From NCBI RefSeq assembly GCF_013358405.1, contig NZ_CP054836.1, forward strand, positions 1,674,001 to 1,738,000: a DNA stretch of 64,000 nt, read 5' to 3'. Under the pieces are notes generated by a model, which was given only the letters and a program-made list of their open reading frames with translations, was not told the DNA's origin and ran no database searches. Within the stretch, counting starts at the first letter, position 1. Each line of letters begins with the position of its first letter. This DNA comes from Oricola thermophila. GTDB taxonomy: Bacteria > Pseudomonadota > Alphaproteobacteria > Rhizobiales > Rhizobiaceae. Positions 1 through 8,566 of the stretch are shown here, in pieces. The position numbers and the translations under genes are program-made.

Positions 1-285
1 GCGGAGATCCGGTTCGACGTTCCGCCGCAGGCATTCTGGCCGCCGCCGAAGGTCACCTCCTCGGTGGTCCACCTCGTGCCGCGCTCGGATCCCCTCCCCG
101 CAGACGGCAAACGCCTGTCGCTGGTGACGCAGCACGCCTTCGGCCAACGCCGCAAGATGCTGCGCCAGAGCCTGAAGCCGCTCGGCGGCCAGACACTTCT
201 CGATGCCGCCGGCATCGACGGTACGCGCCGGGCCGAGACACTGTCGATCGAGGAATTCTGCCGGTTGGCGAATACGCGCGTCTAG
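1..285 (+). CDS. rsmA: 16S rRNA dimethyladenosine transferase RsmA, C-terminal part
   Basis: Reading frame 1 is open from the window edge to a TAG at 283-285, giving the last 94 residues. The segment contains [17 protein letters not shown], the typical RsmA/KsgA loop after the methyltransferase core, and then the small helical C-terminal domain ([17 protein letters not shown]). RsmA dimethylates two adjacent adenines near the 3' end of 16S rRNA during small-subunit maturation. The N-terminal SAM-binding domain lies outside the window. The gene converges on gmk: the two TAG stop codons share the palindrome CTAG, so the genes overlap by 4 nt. Identification is confident although only the C-terminus is seen. 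Confidence 0.93.
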   Translation, partial: AEIRFDVPPQAFWPPPKVTSSVVHLVPRSDPLPADGKRLSLVTQHAFGQRRKMLRQSLKPLGGQTLLDAAGIDGTRRAETLSIEEFCRLANTRV

Positions 286-947
286 ATTTCCTCGCGAAGG
301 AGCCCGTCGACGAATTCGAACAGACCCGGACGGCGGTCGCGCCGCAGCCGCTCCGCCCTGACTATGGCCTGTACGGCACCGAAGGCCCGGTCGAGATCGT
401 CATTGACGATCACGTAGTCATAGGTCCGCCACTGCTCGATCTCAGTCGCCGCATTTCGCAAGCGTTTGCTGATCGTATCCTCGTCATCCTCCGCGCGGCG
501 GTGCAGCCGCGTCTTCAGCTCCGCCATCGACGGCGGCAGCACGAATATCGAGACGACGTCGGCGCGCATCTTGTCGACCAACTGGTGGGCGCCCTGCCAG
601 TCGATGTCGAACAATATGTCCCGGCCCTCGGCCATCGCCCGTTCCACCGGCTCGCGGGGCGAACCATAGTAGTTGCCGTGCACCTCGGCCCACTCGAGCA
701 AATCGTCACCGTCACGCAGGCGCTCGAAATCGCGTTTCGACAGGAAATGGTAATGAACCCCGTCGATCTCGCTCGGACGGCGCTGGCGCGTGGTCACGCT
801 GACCGAAAGCTCAAGGCCCGAGTCAGTCTCGAGCAGGTTGCGCGCGATGGTGGACTTCCCCGCGCCCGAGGGCGACGACAGCACCAGCATGAGCCCGCGG
901 CGCTGGATACGGTCAGACGGAAGTTCGGAACTGTGCTTGTCGGTCAT
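282..947 (-). CDS. gmk: Guanylate kinase
   Basis: A 221-residue protein, normal length for the family. It phosphorylates GMP to GDP with ATP in the cytoplasm and is essential for guanine nucleotide supply. The P-loop [10 protein letters not shown] lies at about residues 24-33, followed by the GMP-binding region with [11 protein letters not shown] and GVHYHFLS and then the helical lid. The first 17 residues precede the conserved core, so a later start is possible, but no better-placed start codon is obvious. It sits 7 nt downstream of yicC on the same strand and is probably cotranscribed with it and mltG. Its stop codon overlaps that of convergent rsmA. Confidence 0.96.
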   Translation of the reverse strand: MTDKHSSELPSDRIQRRGLMLVLSSPSGAGKSTIARNLLETDSGLELSVSVTTRQRRPSEIDGVHYHFLSKRDFERLRDGDDLLEWAEVHGNYYGSPREPVERAMAEGRDILFDIDWQGAHQLVDKMRADVVSIFVLPPSMAELKTRLHRRAEDDEDTISKRLRNAATEIEQWRTYDYVIVNDDLDRAFGAVQAIVRAERLRRDRRPGLFEFVDGLLREEI

Positions 948-954
948 GGGGCGC

Positions 955-1842
955 CTACTGAAGGTTCTGGACCTGCTCGCGGAATTGCTCGATCGCGGAC
1001 TTCAATTCAAGGCCGATCGCGGTCAGTGCGGAGGAAGCGGATTTCGAGCAGATCGTGTTGGTCTCGCGGTTGAATTCCTGGGCGAGAAAGTCGAGCTTGC
1101 GGCCGATCGCCCCGCCACCGGCCAGCAGGGCGCGCGCGGCGTCGACATGCGCCTTCAGCCGGTCGATCTCCTCCCGGATATCCGCCTTGGTCGCCAGCAG
1201 CGCCGCCTCGGCATGGAGCCGTGCCTCGTCGAAAGAAGCGGAGGCCTCCAGCAGCCTGCCGACCTGCTCCCCGAGCCGGGCGTGGATCGCATCGGGCTGG
1301 CTCGAAGGATCGGATTCGGCCAGCCCGGTCAGGCGTGCGATCTCCGACACGTGGGCGGACAGGACCTTGCGCAGTGCCTCGCCTTCATGGCTGCGCGCCT
1401 CCACGAGCCCCGCCAGCGCCTCGCGAACGGTTTCCATGCAGGTATCGCCTGCACTTTCGGGATCGACGCGGCCGTCGGGCTCGTCGGCCATCACCATGCC
1501 GCGAACGGCCAGCAGGCCGTCGGCCGTCGGCGGATTGACGGAACACTCCCGCGCCAGCCGCGTCGCGGCCTCGGCCAGGGCGCGAAACCGCACCTCGTCG
1601 ATGCCCGCCGCGGTCTCTTCCGCCGCCATCCTGGCGGTCACGGTAATCTGGATGCTGCCGCGGGCGACATGCTCGCCGACCAGCTTCTTGATCGGGGGCT
1701 CCAGCGCCTCGAGCCCCGCCGGCAGACGCAGCCGGATGTCGAGTCCCTTGTTGTTGACAGACCGGATGTCGCAGGCAATCTCGAGACCTCCCACGCTGCG
1801 CGCCGCGCTGGCAAATCCGGTCATGCTCTGCACCGCGGTCAT
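955..1842 (-). CDS. yicC: YicC family endoribonuclease
   Basis: A 295-residue protein with the family's N-terminal QSMTGFASA motif (residues 5-13) and a conserved C-terminal DUF1732 segment ending in [11 protein letters not shown]. YicC proteins are reported to be RNA endonucleases acting in RNA decay, which is family knowledge and not visible in the sequence. It lies between mltG (36 nt upstream) and gmk (7 nt downstream) on the minus strand, an arrangement common in Hyphomicrobiales. Nothing in it is truncated or unusual. Confidence 0.93.
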   Translation of the reverse strand: MTAVQSMTGFASAARSVGGLEIACDIRSVNNKGLDIRLRLPAGLEALEPPIKKLVGEHVARGSIQITVTARMAAEETAAGIDEVRFRALAEAATRLARECSVNPPTADGLLAVRGMVMADEPDGRVDPESAGDTCMETVREALAGLVEARSHEGEALRKVLSAHVSEIARLTGLAESDPSSQPDAIHARLGEQVGRLLEASASFDEARLHAEAALLATKADIREEIDRLKAHVDAARALLAGGGAIGRKLDFLAQEFNRETNTICSKSASSALTAIGLELKSAIEQFREQVQNLQ

Positions 1843-1878
1843 GTCGTCCCCCTCATCAAATGGCCGGACGCCAACGGG

Positions 1879-3066
1879 CTACTCCTGCCCGTCCCCGCCG
1901 GCCGCCTCCTCGGCGCGCTGCTTCTCTATCGCGCGCCAGCGCCGCACGTTCGCATTGTGCTCTTCCAGCGTCTTGGCAAACACGTGCCCACCGGTACCGT
2001 CGGCAACGAAATAGAGATCGTCGGTCACGGACGGATTGGCAACCGCCTCGAGCGCCGCACGGCCCGGAATCGCGATCGGCCCGGGCGGCAGTCCGTCGAT
2101 CTGATAGGTATTGTATGGCGTCTTCTTGTCGATGTCCGACTGGTATATCGGCCGGTCGGCCGGCTTGCCCTCGCCACCGAACAGGCCGTAGATGATCGTC
2201 GGGTCGGACTGCAGCCGCATGCCCTTCTTCAGACGATTGATGAACACGGCCGCAACGCGAGAACGCTCGCCGGGCACTCCGGTCTCCTTCTCGACAATGG
2301 ATGCGAGAGTGACGAACTCGTTGATATCCTTCAACGGCAAATCCGGACTGCGGTTCGCCCAGATCTCCTCGATGATCGCCTTCTGCTGGGCAACCATCGT
2401 GGCAATGATCTCCGCGCGCGTCGTGCCGCGGGAGAATTTCTGCGTGTCGGCGACAAGCATTCCCTCGGGTGGAAGCTCCTCCGGCATGTCGCCCACCAGG
2501 ATTTCGTTCTCCTCGATGCGCTTCAGTGCCTGCGCCACGGTCATGCCTTCGATGATGGTGAGCGGGTGCAGGATGGCCTTTCCGGACACGAGCATATCCA
2601 TGACGTCCTTCATGGAGGCACGCGCCTTGAACTCGTACTCCCCGGCCTTGAAGTCGTTCTCGTGGCCGTGAACGCGCACACCCGCCTCGAAGATGCGGGC
2701 GTTGGAAACGATGCCCCGGCTCTCCAGCCTTTGCGCTATCTGGCTGATATTCGATCCAATGGGAATCGTATAGGTCACCGCAGCGACAAGCGGCCCCGGT
2801 TCCTCGAAGCGGGACTTGCCGTAGTAGATTGCCCCGCCGACAGCGACAAGCGACAGGATCAGCAGCGTCAGCAGAAAGTTCAGGAACACGACCACCCGGC
2901 TTCGCGCGGCTCTCGCCCTGCGGCGCGGCGGCGGCGCAACCGCAGCCTCCGGGCGCAGCGCCTGGCGCGGCGACTGCAGGATCATGCGTCCCTTGCGATC
3001 GGAAGGTGCAGCGCCGCCGTTCCCCGGCGACGCCTGCCTACGCCCAAATTGGTGTTCGGTACTCAC
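1879..3066 (-). CDS. mltG: Endolytic murein transglycosylase MltG
   Basis: A membrane-anchored lytic transglycosylase that cleaves nascent glycan strands in the periplasm and so limits peptidoglycan chain length. With the GTG start at 3066 the protein has 395 residues: a basic Pro/Arg-rich cytoplasmic tail, one transmembrane helix at about 58-82, a LysM-like segment, and the YceG domain. The catalytic glutamate motif ASIVEKET is at about 255-262, with the RLKKGMRLQSDPTIIYG and PYNTYQIDGLPPGPI motifs after it. The frame stays open upstream to an ATG at 3189, which would add 41 residues. I prefer 3066 because the added stretch looks non-conserved, but this is uncertain. Confidence 0.92.
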   Translation of the reverse strand: MSTEHQFGRRQASPGNGGAAPSDRKGRMILQSPRQALRPEAAVAPPPRRRARAARSRVVVFLNFLLTLLILSLVAVGGAIYYGKSRFEEPGPLVAAVTYTIPIGSNISQIAQRLESRGIVSNARIFEAGVRVHGHENDFKAGEYEFKARASMKDVMDMLVSGKAILHPLTIIEGMTVAQALKRIEENEILVGDMPEELPPEGMLVADTQKFSRGTTRAEIIATMVAQQKAIIEEIWANRSPDLPLKDINEFVTLASIVEKETGVPGERSRVAAVFINRLKKGMRLQSDPTIIYGLFGGEGKPADRPIYQSDIDKKTPYNTYQIDGLPPGPIAIPGRAALEAVANPSVTDDLYFVADGTGGHVFAKTLEEHNANVRRWRAIEKQRAEEAAGGDGQE

Positions 3067-3217
3067 GATCGAGGCCCCATTTTCAACGTCTGCCGGCGCG
3101 GAGGCCCCGCGCGGCCGACTGATCAGCCAAATGCCGGTTCCCTGTCCGGCAACATGAAGCGCGAGCCGGTGGCGGTCACCGTAGAACAACCATTATGGCA
3201 GAAACTTGCAATGCCGG

Positions 3218-4486
3218 TCATGCACGATAACGGCGCAGGACCAGCGATGCATTCGTTCCGCCAAATCCGAACGAATTCGACAGCGCGATATCGATTTCGC
3301 GTTCGCGCTTGACGTTCGGAACAAGGTCGATCGCGGTCTCGACATCCGGATTGTCCAGATTGATCGTGGGAGGCGCGACATTGTCGCGAATTGCGAGGAG
3401 ACAGAATATCGCCTCTACCGCGCCGGCGGCACCAAGCAGATGGCCGATGGACGATTTGGTCGACGACATCGAGACCTTGCTCGCGGCATTGCCCACCACG
3501 CGCTCGACGGCGGCCAGTTCGATCGAGTCGGCCATGGTCGAAGTGCCGTGCGCATTGATGTAGTCGATATCAGATGCCTCTATGCCCGCGCGCTTCAGTG
3601 CGGCCCTCATGCAGCGTTCGGCACCTTCGCCATCCTCGGACGGCGCCGTGATGTGGTAGGCGTCGCCGGACAGGCCATAACCGATCACCTCGGCATAGAT
3701 CCTCGCGCCGCGTGCCTTGGCATGCTCCAGTTCCTCGAGCACTACAACGCCCGCTCCCTCGCCCATGACGAAGCCGTCGCGGTCGCGGTCATATGGCCGC
3801 GATGCCGCCTTGGGATCGTCGTTTCGCGCGGTCGACAAGGCCTTGCAGGCGGCAAAACCGGCAAGCGAGATGCGGCTGATCGGAGACTCCGTGCCGCCGG
3901 CCACCATCACGTCGGCGTCGCCGAGCGCAATCAGTCTGCTCGCATCGCCAATGGCATGCGCACCGGTCGAGCAGGCCGTCACGACGGCATGGTTCGGACC
4001 ACGCAGCTTGTGGCGAATGGAAATCTGGCCGCTGGCCAGGTTGATCAGGCGCCCCGGGATGAAGAAAGGCGAAACGCGGCGCGGACCGCGATCGCGCAAG
4101 GTATAGCCAGCCTCGACAATTCCCTCGATGCCGCCGATGCCCGAACCGACGAGTACGCCGGTGGTGCACTGGTCCTCGTCCGTTTCGGGATGCCAGCCGG
4201 CATCCTCCAGCGCCTGATCGGCAGCGGCAATGGAATAGACGATGAACGGATCGACCTTGCGCTGTTCCTTCGGCTCCATCCAGTCGTCCGGATTGAACGT
4301 GCCTTCGGAACCGTCGCCGACCGGAATCCGGCACGCGATCTGCGCCGGCAGATCACTTACATCGAATTCGGTAACGCGCCCCGCTCCGCTCTCGCCCGCG
4401 AGGATCCGCTTCCAAGTATGCTCGGCACTTGCCCCCAAAGGGGAAACCATGCCGATGCCGGTTACGACAACGCGCCGCAAAGTCAT
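3218..4486 (-). CDS. fabF: Beta-ketoacyl-ACP synthase II
   Basis: A 422-residue condensing enzyme that elongates acyl-ACP with malonyl-ACP in fatty-acid synthesis. The catalytic triad is complete: Cys172 in TACSTGAHAI, His313 in NAHGTSTMAD and His349 in SSIGHLLGAAG. The glycine-rich C-terminal NSFGFGGTNASLV is present. It follows acpP on the same strand after a 57-nt gap holding a strong hairpin, which probably makes fabF less abundant than acpP. The length and start (MTLRRVVVTGIGMVSPLG) are standard. Confidence 0.97.
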   Translation of the reverse strand: MTLRRVVVTGIGMVSPLGASAEHTWKRILAGESGAGRVTEFDVSDLPAQIACRIPVGDGSEGTFNPDDWMEPKEQRKVDPFIVYSIAAADQALEDAGWHPETDEDQCTTGVLVGSGIGGIEGIVEAGYTLRDRGPRRVSPFFIPGRLINLASGQISIRHKLRGPNHAVVTACSTGAHAIGDASRLIALGDADVMVAGGTESPISRISLAGFAACKALSTARNDDPKAASRPYDRDRDGFVMGEGAGVVVLEELEHAKARGARIYAEVIGYGLSGDAYHITAPSEDGEGAERCMRAALKRAGIEASDIDYINAHGTSTMADSIELAAVERVVGNAASKVSMSSTKSSIGHLLGAAGAVEAIFCLLAIRDNVAPPTINLDNPDVETAIDLVPNVKREREIDIALSNSFGFGGTNASLVLRRYRA

Positions 4487-4502
4487 GCCCTTACACCTGA
4501 AA

Positions 4503-4524
4503 ACGCCGGCACGGGTGCCGGCGT
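4503..4524 (-). terminator. Hairpin between acpP and fabF (partial terminator or attenuator)
   Basis: A perfect 10-bp inverted repeat, ACGCCGGCAC at 4503-4512 and GTGCCGGCGT at 4515-4524, has only 2 nt at its tip. In the acpP-to-fabF direction it is followed by TTTTC. This resembles an intrinsic terminator with a short U-tract. Since fabF follows at once, partial read-through that sets the acpP:fabF ratio is the simplest reading (inference). Confidence 0.7.
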
Positions 4525-4543
4525 GTTAGTGCCAATGCGCCGA

Positions 4544-4780
4544 TCAGGCGTTGGCTTTTTCAATGAATTTCACGGCGTCGCCGACTGTCAGGATGGTCTC
4601 GGCCGCATCGTCGGGGATTTCGACACCGAACTCCTCTTCGAACGCCATCACCAGTTCGACGGTATCAAGGCTGTCGGCGCCAAGGTCGTCAATGAAGCTT
4701 GCACCTTCATTCACCTTCTCGGCATCGACGCCCAAATGTTCAACAACGATCTTCTTGACCCGTTCTGCGATGTCGCTCAT
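4544..4780 (-). CDS. acpP: Acyl carrier protein
   Basis: A 78-residue acidic carrier protein that holds growing acyl chains on 4'-phosphopantetheine. The attachment site is Ser37 in the DSLDTVE motif. The start at 4780 ([10 protein letters not shown]) is chosen because it gives the standard family length and has a purine-rich site (GAGGGAAA) upstream. The frame is open to 4867, but those 29 extra residues do not resemble ACP. It lies between fabG and fabF. A hairpin downstream and a plausible local promoter region in the 119 nt before it suggest it is also expressed separately, as expected for an abundant protein. Confidence 0.97.
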   Translation of the reverse strand: MSDIAERVKKIVVEHLGVDAEKVNEGASFIDDLGADSLDTVELVMAFEEEFGVEIPDDAAETILTVGDAVKFIEKANA

Positions 4781-4881
4781 GTCGGTTTCCCTCGACTTTG
4801 GAGTTTTCAGATTGTGGTTATCTTCAAGGTTCGGGCTAATCAAGTCGCAAGAATGCTTTTGGGACAACTTTGTTCACCCGG

Positions 4882-4901
4882 AAAGGCGCCAAAACGCCTT
4901 T
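4882..4901 (-). terminator. Small hairpin at the end of fabG
   Basis: The inverted repeat AAAGGCG / CGCCTTT (4882-4888 and 4895-4901) has a 6-nt loop and overlaps the fabG stop codon. It could be a weak terminator separating fabG from acpP. There is no long U-tract, so the role is uncertain. Confidence 0.4.
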
Positions 4902-5637
4902 AGATCATTGCCATTCCGCCGTTGACGTGAATCGTCTGCCCCGTGACGTAGGCGGCTTCCTCCGAGGCCAGAAACGCCACGGAAGCGGCGACTTCGGCGC
5001 CGGTACCCATGCGCTTCATGGGAATGGCGCCCATGATCGCATCCTTCTGCTTGTCGTTGAGCTTGTCCGTCATCGCGCTTTCGATGAAGCCCGGCGCGAC
5101 GCAGTTCACGGTCACGTTGCGCGACGCGATTTCCTGTGCAAGCGACTTGGAGAAGCCGATCATTCCGGCCTTGGATGCGCAGTAGTTCGCCTGACCGGGA
5201 TTGCCGGTAACACCCACCACGGAGGAAATGTTGACGATGCGGCCGTAGCGGCGGCGCATCATCGGATGGGCAAGCTGACGCGTAAGCCTGAACACCGACG
5301 TCAGGTTTATCTCGAGAACGCTGTCCCAGTCATCGTCCGACATGCGGACGAAAAGGCCGTCCCTGGTAATGCCGGCATTGTTCACCAGAATATCGACACC
5401 CTCGAGCTTTTCTTCGGCTTCCTCACCCAGCGCCTTGACGGCGTCGCGATCCGCGAGATTGGCAGGGAAAACATGAACGCGTTCGCCGAGATCGCCGGCC
5501 AAGGCCTCAAGTTTCTCGCGGCGGGTACCATGCAGCCCCACAACGGCGCCCTGGGAATGCAGCACGCGGGCAATCGCCTCGCCGATGCCGCCGGATGCAC
5601 CCGTTACCAGTGCCTTGCGGCCGGTCAGTTCAAACAT
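4900..5637 (-). CDS. fabG: 3-oxoacyl-ACP reductase
   Basis: A 245-residue short-chain dehydrogenase that reduces 3-oxoacyl-ACP with NADPH in fatty-acid elongation. The cofactor motif TGASGGIG is at residues 12-19 and NNAG at 86-89. The catalytic set is Asn111, Ser139, Tyr152 and Lys156 (YCASK). The start at 5637 (MFELTGRKALVTG) is preceded by GGAAGGA. The frame runs further upstream, but that part overlaps fabD and is not homologous to FabG. It starts 23 nt after fabD and precedes acpP in the classic fabD-fabG-acpP-fabF order. Confidence 0.97.
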   Translation of the reverse strand: MFELTGRKALVTGASGGIGEAIARVLHSQGAVVGLHGTRREKLEALAGDLGERVHVFPANLADRDAVKALGEEAEEKLEGVDILVNNAGITRDGLFVRMSDDDWDSVLEINLTSVFRLTRQLAHPMMRRRYGRIVNISSVVGVTGNPGQANYCASKAGMIGFSKSLAQEIASRNVTVNCVAPGFIESAMTDKLNDKQKDAIMGAIPMKRMGTGAEVAASVAFLASEEAAYVTGQTIHVNGGMAMI

Positions 5638-5660
5638 GTCGTCGTCCTTCCGGTTACAGG

Positions 5661-6608
5661 TCAGGCGTTCGCCTGAAGGAACGCTTCTATATCGGCAGGC
5701 GCGCCGATGGCAACGCCGGCCAGTGTCTTGTCGATCCGGCGGGCAAGCCCGGTCAGAACCTTGCCGGTTCCCGCCTCGACGAGTTGCGTGACGCCGGAGT
5801 CCGCAAACCACGCGACAGTCTCCCGCCAACGCACCTGACCGGTAACCTGCTCGACGAGACGGGCGGCGATGTCTTCGGGCTCGGTCACCGGCGCCACCGT
5901 GACATTGGCAACAACCGGCACGGAGGGGCGGTTGATCGCAACCTCCGCCAGCGCCTCGCGCATCGCGTCGGCCGCCGGGCCCATCAGGGCCGAATGGAAC
6001 GGCGCGGACACCGGAAGCATCAGCGCACGCTTCGCCCCCTTTTCCGAGGCAAGCTCGGCGGCGCGCTCTACGGCTGCCTTTGAGCCGGAGATCACCAGCT
6101 GACCGCCGCCATTGTCGTTGGCAATCTGGCAGACACCGCCGCTTTCGCCGGCGGCAGCGTCGCACACCGCCTCCACGTCTGCCTGGTCGAGACCGATGAT
6201 CGCTGCCATCGCCCCCTCGCCGACCGGAACAGCGGCCTGCATGGCATTGCCGCGAATGCGCAGAAGGCGCGCGGTATCGGCAAGCGAGAATGTCCCCGCT
6301 GCACAATGGGCGGAATATTCACCCAGCGAATGGCCCGCAACGTAGGAGACCTCGTCGGCAAGACGGTAGCCCTGAGCCTCCAGAACACGGACCACGGCCA
6401 TAGAAACCGCCATCAGCGCCGGTTGCGCGTTGGCGGTGAGCGTCAACGCCTCCTCGGGACCGTCCCACATAATTGTGGAAAGCTTTTCCCCAAGCGCCTC
6501 GTCGACCTCCGCGAAGACATCCCGGGCCTCGGCAAAAGTCTCGGCGAGTTCCCTGCCCATGCCAACAACCTGGCTGCCCTGCCCCGGAAAGGTGAATGCT
6601 GTCGTCAT
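5661..6608 (-). CDS. fabD: Malonyl-CoA:ACP transacylase
   Basis: A 315-residue enzyme that moves malonyl from CoA to ACP to provide the extender unit for fatty-acid synthesis. The nucleophile is Ser94 in GHSLGEYSA and the catalytic histidine is His205 in SAPFHSALM. FTFPGQGSQ at the N-terminus is typical. An AGAGG site precedes the ATG at 6608. It is first in the minus-strand fab operon. A TTGACA hexamer lies upstream (6657-6662, minus), but no convincing -10 was found at the right distance. Confidence 0.97.
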   Translation of the reverse strand: MTTAFTFPGQGSQVVGMGRELAETFAEARDVFAEVDEALGEKLSTIMWDGPEEALTLTANAQPALMAVSMAVVRVLEAQGYRLADEVSYVAGHSLGEYSAHCAAGTFSLADTARLLRIRGNAMQAAVPVGEGAMAAIIGLDQADVEAVCDAAAGESGGVCQIANDNGGGQLVISGSKAAVERAAELASEKGAKRALMLPVSAPFHSALMGPAADAMREALAEVAINRPSVPVVANVTVAPVTEPEDIAARLVEQVTGQVRWRETVAWFADSGVTQLVEAGTGKVLTGLARRIDKTLAGVAIGAPADIEAFLQANA

Positions 6609-6691
6609 AACGGCCTCTTTTCAAAGTCGCGCCCGTTTGGTCAATGCTTTCCGCGCTGTCAAGCCCGCCGGGCCGTTCCGTGACGTCGCGA

Positions 6692-6719
6692 TTGCATGGC
6701 ACCACCTCCCCTGTATCAT
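6692..6719 (+). promoter_or_regulatory. Promoter of the FAD-binding dehydrogenase gene
   Basis: TTGCAT (6692-6697) and TATCAT (6714-6719) are separated by 16 nt, a good match to a housekeeping sigma-70-type promoter. An in-frame ATG at 6718 falls inside the -10 box, so transcription should begin downstream of that ATG. This supports the TTG at 6748 as the real start codon. Confidence 0.6.
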
Positions 6720-6747
6720 GTCGGCAAGAGGAAAAGGGGAGGCTCGT

Positions 6748-8397
6748 TTGGACGACAGTTATGACGTTATTGTGGTCGGCGGAGGCCTTGCAGGACTCGT
6801 CGCAGCAGCCGAGCTTGGCGATCGCGGCAAGAAAACCCTGATCGTCGACCAGGAAGGCGAACAGTTTCTCGGAGGCCAGGCATTCTGGTCGCTGGGCGGA
6901 CTTTTCATGGTCGACACGCCGGAACAGCGGCGCATGCGCATCAAGGACAGCCTCGAACTGGCCCGAATCGACTGGATGGGCTCGGCGCAGTTCGATCGGG
7001 AGGAGGATCACTGGCCCAGGCAGTGGGCCGAAGCCTATCTGGATTTCGCCGCGGGCGAAATGCGTCCCTGGCTGTCCGGCATGGGAATGCGCTGGTTCCC
7101 GGTCGTCGGCTGGGCCGAGCGCGGCGGCGCCTTCGCAACCGGACACGGAAACTCGGTTCCCCGGTTCCACATCACCTGGGGGACCGGGCCGGGCGTGCTG
7201 AAACCGTTCATCGACCGCGTCCGCGCCCACGAAGCAGCCGGTCGCATCAGATTCGCCTTTCGGCACCGCGTTACCGCCATAGACAAGAAGGCGGGCAGGA
7301 TAGCGGGCATCTCGGGCGACATCCTCGCGCCAACCAGCGTCGCACGCGGCGAGAGGAGCAATCGCGACGTTGCGGGCGAATTCAGCTTCCGGGCCGAAAA
7401 CATAATTGTCACCTCGGGCGGCATCGGCGGGAACCTGGAACTCGTCCGCAAGGCCTGGCCCCGTGACCGGCTCGGCTCACCGCCCGGGCACATGATCTCG
7501 GGCGTCCCCTTCCACGTGGACGGCAAGATGATCGGCATCGCGCGCGAAGCGGGCGCGGCAACGATCAACGAGGACCGCATGTGGCACTACACGGAAGGCG
7601 TGAAGAACTGGGCACCCATCTGGCCGGAACACGGCATCCGCATCCTGCCCGGCCCCTCCTCCATGTGGTTCGACGCCAAAGGCAACCGGCTGCCGCCCCC
7701 CTGCCTGCCGGGCTTCGACACGCTGTCGACGCTGAGATACCTGCGCGGCACGGGACACGACCACTCCTGGTTCATCCTGACGCAAAAGGTCATCGAGAAG
7801 GAATTCGCGCTGTCGGGCTCCGAACAGAATCCCGACTTCACGTCGGGCAAGTGGAAGGAGGTGTTGAAACAGCGACTCGGCAAGGGCGCCACCGACGCGG
7901 TCGAGGCTTTCAAGCGGCACGGCGAGGATTTCATCGTTCGAGACACACTGGATGAGCTGGTGGCCGCCATGAACGCCCTTGCCGGCGAGAAGCTGCTCGA
8001 CCCGGCGCATATCCGCGCGCAAATCGAGGCGCGCGACGCACAAATCGACAATCCCTACTCAAAGGACGCGCAGGTGACGGCGATACACGGCGCGCGCGCC
8101 TATCTCGGCGACAAGCTGGTCCGAACGGCCAAGCCCCACAAGTTCCTCGACCCGGCCAATGGTCCGCTGATCGCGGTGAGGCTGCACATCATCACCCGAA
8201 AGACGCTGGGCGGGCTGCACACGAATCTCGATTCCCAGGCGCTGGGAGCCGACGGCCAGCCGATCGACGGCCTCTATGCCGCAGGCGAGGCCGCCGGTTT
8301 CGGCGGGGGCGGTTATCACGGCTACAACGCACTGGAAGGCACGTTCCTCGGCGGCTGCATCTTCTCGGGCCGGGCCGCGGGACGCGCCGCCGGCTAA
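6748..8397 (+). CDS. FAD-binding dehydrogenase (COG3573-like)
   Basis: A 549-residue flavoprotein of the fumarate reductase/3-ketosteroid dehydrogenase superfamily. The FAD motif VIVVGGGLAG lies at residues 7-16 and the ribose-binding acid in LIVDQE about 20 residues later. A C-terminal FAD segment with GLYAAGEAAGFGGGGYHGYN and GTFLGG closes the Rossmann core. The substrate cannot be told from the sequence; related proteins are annotated only as FAD-binding dehydrogenases. The TTG start is chosen because AAGGGGAGG lies just before it and because the only nearby ATG (6718) sits in the -10 box. It is divergent from fabD and has no clear operon partner. Confidence 0.85.
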   Translation: MDDSYDVIVVGGGLAGLVAAAELGDRGKKTLIVDQEGEQFLGGQAFWSLGGLFMVDTPEQRRMRIKDSLELARIDWMGSAQFDREEDHWPRQWAEAYLDFAAGEMRPWLSGMGMRWFPVVGWAERGGAFATGHGNSVPRFHITWGTGPGVLKPFIDRVRAHEAAGRIRFAFRHRVTAIDKKAGRIAGISGDILAPTSVARGERSNRDVAGEFSFRAENIIVTSGGIGGNLELVRKAWPRDRLGSPPGHMISGVPFHVDGKMIGIAREAGAATINEDRMWHYTEGVKNWAPIWPEHGIRILPGPSSMWFDAKGNRLPPPCLPGFDTLSTLRYLRGTGHDHSWFILTQKVIEKEFALSGSEQNPDFTSGKWKEVLKQRLGKGATDAVEAFKRHGEDFIVRDTLDELVAAMNALAGEKLLDPAHIRAQIEARDAQIDNPYSKDAQVTAIHGARAYLGDKLVRTAKPHKFLDPANGPLIAVRLHIITRKTLGGLHTNLDSQALGADGQPIDGLYAAGEAAGFGGGGYHGYNALEGTFLGGCIFSGRAAGRAAG

Positions 8398-8566
8398 CCG
8401 CACCTTCGTCCGAATGGCCGGAGGCGAACTTCGTAACGGGCCTGACAGGCCCCTCGATCCCTTCGGCCATATCTTCCCGCGCGTCACGCTTTACTTACGC
8501 CGGAAAATCCTTGTTATGGCGATCCGCGCCGGACCGGATCCGGCGAAACGATGTACCGGGGCAACC

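Noticed and set aside
790..3312. An 840-codon open frame on the plus strand opposite gmk, yicC and mltG
   Set aside because: It is antisense to three well-supported genes, has Arg/His-rich low-complexity content typical of GC-rich shadow frames, and no recognisable domain.
4781..4867. An N-terminal extension of AcpP of 29 residues
   Set aside because: The standard 78-residue ACP starts at 4780 with its own ribosome site; the extension is unlike ACP.
3206..4903. A 565-codon plus-strand frame opposite fabF and acpP
   Set aside because: Shadow of fabF/acpP; no start signal or motif.
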